Positions 56,701-64,000 of a stretch of 64,000 bases of DNA are shown one piece after another. How positions within the stretch are numbered: the stretch's first letter is position 1; every line of letters starts with the position of its first letter. Both the position numbers and the translations under genes were made by a program. Source of the stretch: Oscillatoria princeps RMCB-10 (GTDB lineage Bacteria; Cyanobacteriota; Cyanobacteriia; Cyanobacteriales; Oscillatoriaceae); assembly GCA_019359235.1 (NCBI GenBank), contig JAHHHT010000014.1:147406-211405 (forward strand). The letters run 5' to 3'. Under the pieces are notes generated by a model. The model was not told the DNA's origin. It did not search any database and saw nothing but the letters and a program-made list of their open reading frames with translations.

Positions 56701-58595
56701 TCTGTGCCGGTGTCCCAGGGAGGCAACGACAGGAAACCTGTCTGAATTCCCCCAGAATCACCAGAGGTGCCGGCACTGCTGCTTGGGGAGCTCTCCCCAC
56801 TAGCGATGCCGGTGGAAGCTGACCGCAAGGAACCTGTTACAATATCTGATGTGGCGTTGAGCGTAATGGAACCGCCGTTTCCTGGGGCGCTCGTGTCAAT
56901 ATTGCCAACAGTTATTGCCTGCGCCGAAATTGTAATATTTCTCCCTGACGCGCGGATGGTGTCCCCCGCATTCATAGAAAATGAGCCGGTGCCATCGCTG
57001 TCCGCATCCGCCGTCAGGGTAATCGTGCCGGTGCCCGGTTTAAAGCTTAATTCATTGTCCGACAAGTCTGAGACAGTGATATTGTCACTCGCCTCTAACT
57101 TGACATCAGCGTTCCCGTCCAGACTTTCCAGCTTGGCCTCAGAGATGGTAAAGGTGCCGGTGCCCTCCCCAAACAGGACTTCACTGTCTGTCACTTCGCT
57201 CTCCGAGTCCCCGCCATCCCCATCCGCGATTATAATATTTTCTGGATCGAGGAGCAAGGTGCCGGCTGTCCCAAATGCGGCGCTCACATCAACAGTCCCC
57301 CGGAAAATCAGGTTCTCTTTTCCTGACACTTCCACAAATCCGCCACTGCCTGAATTGCTCCCCCCACGGGCGCTGATGTGACCCCAGAAATTAGTCGTTT
57401 TGTCTGACCAGATTGTAACCCGACCGCCATTTCCATTCAATAGGGCATCTGCATTAATCGCCGAATCTGAAGTGACAGAGGTGTGTGAGGCATTCAGGGG
57501 GCGCACAGTCGGGTGCACAGGCGAGACGCCTGTGCTACGTCCTTGATAGTCGCCCCCAATGCGCACCGTTCCGCCGGCATATCCCCCAGAAGCGTTAATA
57601 TTAGCGCCGGTCAGTCCAGCGCGAGAACCCAAAACATTCACCGCACCGCCAACACCACTGGGCGCAGACACATCTATATTACCCGCCACAATCGCCATCC
57701 CGGATTCCGCTGGTATCCTCACCCCAGAACCCGTCAAGGACACTTCGCCTTTTTCATTAACACTGAGCGCCCTAGCGTGGCCCAAATCCCCGCCGGCCAG
57801 CAATTGCGGCAGCGACAATGGAGTCAGCTTTTCATTATTATGACCTTGGACAGGCGTTCCCTCCGATCCCCCCAACGCTGCCGGCGAGATGTCCAAACTC
57901 AACAAATGCCCCTCTTGAGAGAGTCGCACCACACTCTCCCCAGGCACACCGGCTATGGTAATATTTCCTCCAGGACTTGATAGAGTGCCGGTGTTTATCA
58001 CTGTCCCGCCCAACAGCGCCAGACTGTTACCAGATGTTAAGCTTAAATTCCCCTCATTGACAATCGCCCCTGGCTGTGAGCCCGCGAAATTGAACGCACT
58101 CGGCGTCCCCACTAAAACATTATAATCATTGCTGCCAACCGCGTTAAACCAGCCCGAACCAAACCCAATGCCGGTGGCGGTTGTCGCGGTGAAGGATGCC
58201 GGCACGTTCAAACTGGCATTTGGGCCAAATAGGATGCCGGCTGGGTTCATCAGAAATAGGTTGGAATTGCCCCCCGTTACCTGAATTAACCCATTTATAT
58301 AGGAGGCGTCGCCCCCAACAACCCGCCCCAGGATATTGCGGATATCGGGATTGCTGAGGAATTTGGCCGTCTCTCCAGAACTCAGGCCAAATTTCTGGAA
58401 ACTGTGGAAAAGATTCGCGCCATCTCTTGACAGTGAACCGCCTTTTATGTTAAAGGTATTTCCCTGCGGAGTGACCGTGGTGCCGGTGCCGTCGGGTGCC
58501 GGTGTGATGGGTTGCGAGAGTGCCGGTGCCCAAAGTGAGGCGAGAAAAGGAACAGCAATCAGCAACGCGCTTATCTGTCCAGCAACGGGTTTCAT
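50796..58595 (-). CDS. Two-partner-secretion exoprotein with C-terminal CHAT domain
   Basis: A 2599-residue secreted protein. A signal peptide (about 1-29, ending LSQP) precedes a filamentous-haemagglutinin TPS domain (about 35-170: FNIKGGSL, NLFHSFQKF, NGLIQVTGGNSNLFLMNPAG, IFGPNASLNV). A long beta-helical stalk follows, with GGxITL/GGSVTL strands, a Pro-rich insert near residues 660-690 and, near 1880-2120, about eight 25-residue repeats (TAGNQTTSATNGNSGNITN). The last about 420 residues form a CHAT domain with His2440 (HLATHGQ) and Cys2483 (LSACRTA). So a protease-type domain is carried to the surface at the end of a stalk. The TpsB-type exporter is not in this window. Confidence 0.92.
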   Translation of the reverse strand: MKPVAGQISALLIAVPFLASLWAPALSQPITPAPDGTGTTVTPQGNTFNIKGGSLSRDGANLFHSFQKFGLSSGETAKFLSNPDIRNILGRVVGGDASYINGLIQVTGGNSNLFLMNPAGILFGPNASLNVPASFTATTATGIGFGSGWFNAVGSNDYNVLVGTPSAFNFAGSQPGAIVNEGNLSLTSGNSLALLGGTVINTGTLSSPGGNITIAGVPGESVVRLSQEGHLLSLDISPAALGGSEGTPVQGHNNEKLTPLSLPQLLAGGDLGHARALSVNEKGEVSLTGSGVRIPAESGMAIVAGNIDVSAPSGVGGAVNVLGSRAGLTGANINASGGYAGGTVRIGGDYQGRSTGVSPVHPTVRPLNASHTSVTSDSAINADALLNGNGGRVTIWSDKTTNFWGHISARGGSNSGSGGFVEVSGKENLIFRGTVDVSAAFGTAGTLLLDPENIIIADGDGGDSESEVTDSEVLFGEGTGTFTISEAKLESLDGNADVKLEASDNITVSDLSDNELSFKPGTGTITLTADADSDGTGSFSMNAGDTIRASGRNITISAQAITVGNIDTSAPGNGGSITLNATSDIVTGSLRSASTGIASGESSPSSSAGTSGDSGGIQTGFLSLPPWDTGTDGGIISINSSDGGIDTSAGITGDSGGIQTGTVLPPPPPPPPPPPVSPPPPPPPVSPPPPVSDTSTGGDIIPINSSGGGMNTSAGISDGSVQIGSVSPPLSVTGRGGDITLNSSAGRINTSAGKLDASSYNGNGGNITLTAQLDIVTGAISSASGKSSFPYPDIVLGDFPVSEPIGAQELQEDGDRGGSGTGGNITLESRSGAIDTRRGSLSAYSLKSDGGSVTLSAFGDIKTASIQSYSGDALIDTKMLLNSVTGGNITLTSRAGGIDATTGGVNPFDTSRGGLDTSSQKGNGGSVTLTASGDIKTGNINSSSQMNGGGKIALNSSAGAIDTSIGAITSFSNAWNVSTIFTGEEKGGSVTLTAHGDIKTGAIRSYALLQAGDITLNSSAGGIDTASGWLETFSRERNGSAVTLTAFGNIKTGYIWSASYASSGGNITLKSSAGAIDTAGGELDSSSQQGNGGSVSLSASGIILTGDIKSFGFLRGGDITITSNLSDIINRGFFDSSSTSKNSTPGAVSINAYAGSISAGSLSVSKNITIDASGKDDAFNTSSDASVTASASNISAVAGDVTLNAHNDITVSEPIKSSSIANLELNAGRSININADIDTSGGNGNITLRGNYNGANPTYRESGVGSVTMAPGATLNAGSGNIAIELGQLGEVGNITLNNINTAGSLTVNAAAGNILRSSADSLITAGSALFQTETLGAGSIGLPAGPLRISVSNLQASAGSGGAFFESPAGGVTVGGATDQPIGIITSGGGEVSLRAAGDITVAEQVSTVSPFSGNSGNITLNSTGGGIDTTATTLNSTSAQGNGGSVTLTASGDIKTGDIRSNSNGTGTGGNMALNSSAGGINTASGMLSSYSEAGNGGSVTLTAFGDIKTRNIWSYCNGTGTGGKIALNSRTGGIDTSEAQLRSTSNREKGGSVLLTAVGDIKTSDIESISDSGSGGNIEIKSSDGGIDTAGGRLSSRSNEGNGGSVTLSASGDIKTGDIWSYSNGTGSGGDIAINSSAGGIVFSSTLSSYSTQGSAGSVTLTASGNIKTGQIESRAGFQAEQMCGFSGCALNFTPLEGSIATGGNITIESSGGGVDTSAGALNTMSSGGAAGNVTINAAGHVEIATIRSEGPSRGGNISVRSDSPNSINVSGTLDTYSTSGTAGDITLSSPGRITLAGNITSYGSTESGDITVTSDSNNVTTNSITTQAGNGPSGNITINGNNIAAGNLDSIGNLGAGNIQVSAGENVTTLNIQSRTDEGDSGNIGVSAGEDISTGDQTTSTANGNSGNISNTGGSDVTAGDQTTSTAEGDSGNISNSAGSDLTPGNQTTSSANGNSGNITNTALGNVTAGNQTTSATNGNSGNITNTAGSDVTAGNQTTSATNGNSGNITNTAGGNVTAGNQTTSATNGNSGNISNTAGGNINTGNQTSSALGGTAGDLTNTAVGNINTGNLTSTGTQGSGDINLTSASGQINTGEIRTDTGEVNINAGVNPVPVPVSAPAFPVPVPDATETQPVLSNTLNNSVSYDSSINPNVSGRPTPTADNNNTTFSNSAQQIAASLNVLNTSPLAVNSAEAIAQLEQSREREFANYFGEDISNQLTATQSIRDALATIVSQTGTRSAIIYVTALPDQVEVVLLTPEGNFIRKTVPAVGREELVLAVRDFREEITDVRKRNTDSYLQPAQQLYKWLIAPIEPELQAAKIDTLLFSMDAGLRGVPVAALHNGQQFLVEKYSLALIPSVSLMDTRYQPIQGKQVLAMGASEFADQKSLPAVPVELSEITRHVWQGKAFLNQDFTRNNLIGERYNSPYPMIHLATHGQFLPGHISNSYIQLWDEKLHLDELRNLRLNNPPVELLVLSACRTAIGDEKAELGFAGFAVAAGVKTAVASLWYVSDAGTLGLMTEFYQHLSDAKIKAEALRQAQLAMIRGEVRIEGGVLLGSKSHAGVALPAELLKEGTHNLKHPYYWSGFTMIGSPW
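52380..52960 (-). repeat. 75-bp tandem coding repeats in the TPS-CHAT gene
   Basis: About eight units of 75 bp encode variants of TTSATNGNSGNITNTAGSDV plus TAGNQ. The central ones are nearly identical (period checked at about 52508, 52583 and 52658). They lengthen the stalk just before the CHAT domain. Confidence 0.88.
57515..57868 (-). repeat. Repeat-derived segments inside coding sequence
   Basis: Two intergenic repeat motifs recur in frame here. GCACAGGCG-AGA-CGCCTGTGC lies at 57515-57535, followed by TACGTCC. A 21-bp segment at 57848-57868 is identical to the interior of the MITE-like copy 1 (7657-7677) and is present as its complement in copy 3 (about 46882-46902). They encode the unusual TGVSPVHP and GGSEGTPVQG stretches of the exoprotein. 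Confidence 0.75.
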
Positions 58596-58973
58596 CAGGC
58601 TTGCCTCTCAGGTAGCTTTTCAAAACTCTTTGATTTCAGCATATCATGGCTTTTAAATTTTGAGGGGTGATATTCATCATGTTTATGGGTGATCTTTGTC
58701 ACCAATTTTTACTCAATAATGCTTTAATCTGGCCTGAGGCAATTTGTCCCTCACTCAGGTCTAATTTGGAGAACCTGTGAAAAAGATTCGCGCCATACCT
58801 TGACAGTGTGCCGCCTTGTGTGTTATAGAGATTTGCCTGCTTAGAGCTCTCATCTCGGGTTAATTAATTGCAATTAAGTAGCTGGACATAAATAAACGGC
58901 GAGCTGAGAAACCAGGTTTCTCGAAGAAACCTGGTTTCTGACAGGGAGCACGGGAGCCGGTGATATTAGCCCT
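58596..58973. other. Intergenic region between exoprotein genes
   Basis: Contains the promoter area of the TPS-CHAT gene and, at about 58770-58850, a stretch similar to that gene's own start region (GTGAAAAAGATTCGCGCCAT recurs at about 58399-58418 and 58775-58794), which suggests a partial duplication of the TPS domain. A AGAAACCAGGTTTCT hairpin lies at 58907-58939. No gene is found. Confidence 0.6.

Positions 58974-64000
<5,027 letters not shown>

Overview
The window looks like chromosome of a filamentous cyanobacterium, probably Oscillatoriales or Microcoleus-like. This rests on a ferredoxin:thioredoxin reductase catalytic subunit, COP23 and DUF1822 domains, DUF4347 exoproteins, several caspase-like (CHAT) proteins, and many short palindromic repeats of the type AGAAACCCGGTTTCT between genes. 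The genus cannot be fixed from sequence alone. I see no rRNA, tRNA, CRISPR array or complete insertion sequence.

Layout. 1-3000: the 5' part of a membrane gene, a HigB/HigA-type toxin-antitoxin pair, an XRE regulator and a divergent hypothetical gene. 3113-3469: a structured non-coding element that I interpret as a stand-alone HEARO (IscB omega RNA-type) RNA, directly before typA. 5.5-11.5 kb: a STAND ATPase with an effector-type HTH, a small hypothetical gene, a PilT-like ATPase, DUF58, ftrC and DUF309. 11.6-22.7 kb: two tandem paralogous giant secreted proteins (DUF4347, beta-helix, Calx-beta, RTX), one carrying ten near-identical 303-bp Ig-like repeats. 23.8-28.4 kb: a lipopolysaccharide-transport cluster (OstA/LptA, LptB, LptF/G) plus a proline-rich repeat protein. 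28.7 kb: icd.

30.7-38.1 kb is the most unusual part. A two-gene operon encodes an HTH-DUF1822 protein and a CHAT-TM-COP23-trypsin-like multi-protease. It diverges from a co-directional set encoding a cupin-like protein, a membrane-anchored VWA-like protein, a multi-pass membrane protein and a coiled-coil protein. 38.4-50.7 kb: peptide deformylase, an FHA-PrsW protease converging on a CHAT-FHA protein and its small partner, DUF3047, a ferritin-like protein, Uma2, a Phd/VapC-type toxin-antitoxin pair, hemC and a GH108-type muramidase. 50.8-64 kb: a 2599-residue two-partner-secretion exoprotein ending in a CHAT domain, and a partial giant Calx-beta/Ig/proline-rich adhesin with eleven C-terminal repeats.

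The unifying theme is density of proteins with a caspase-like His/Cys dyad: three CHAT proteins, plus two DUF4347 proteins whose His80/Cys123 pair looks analogous. They sit with other signalling or proteolytic parts (trypsin-like, PrsW, FHA, VWA, STAND). A non-autonomous repeat element of about 130 bp occurs three times between genes, and its internal motifs also occur in frame inside the 2599-residue protein.
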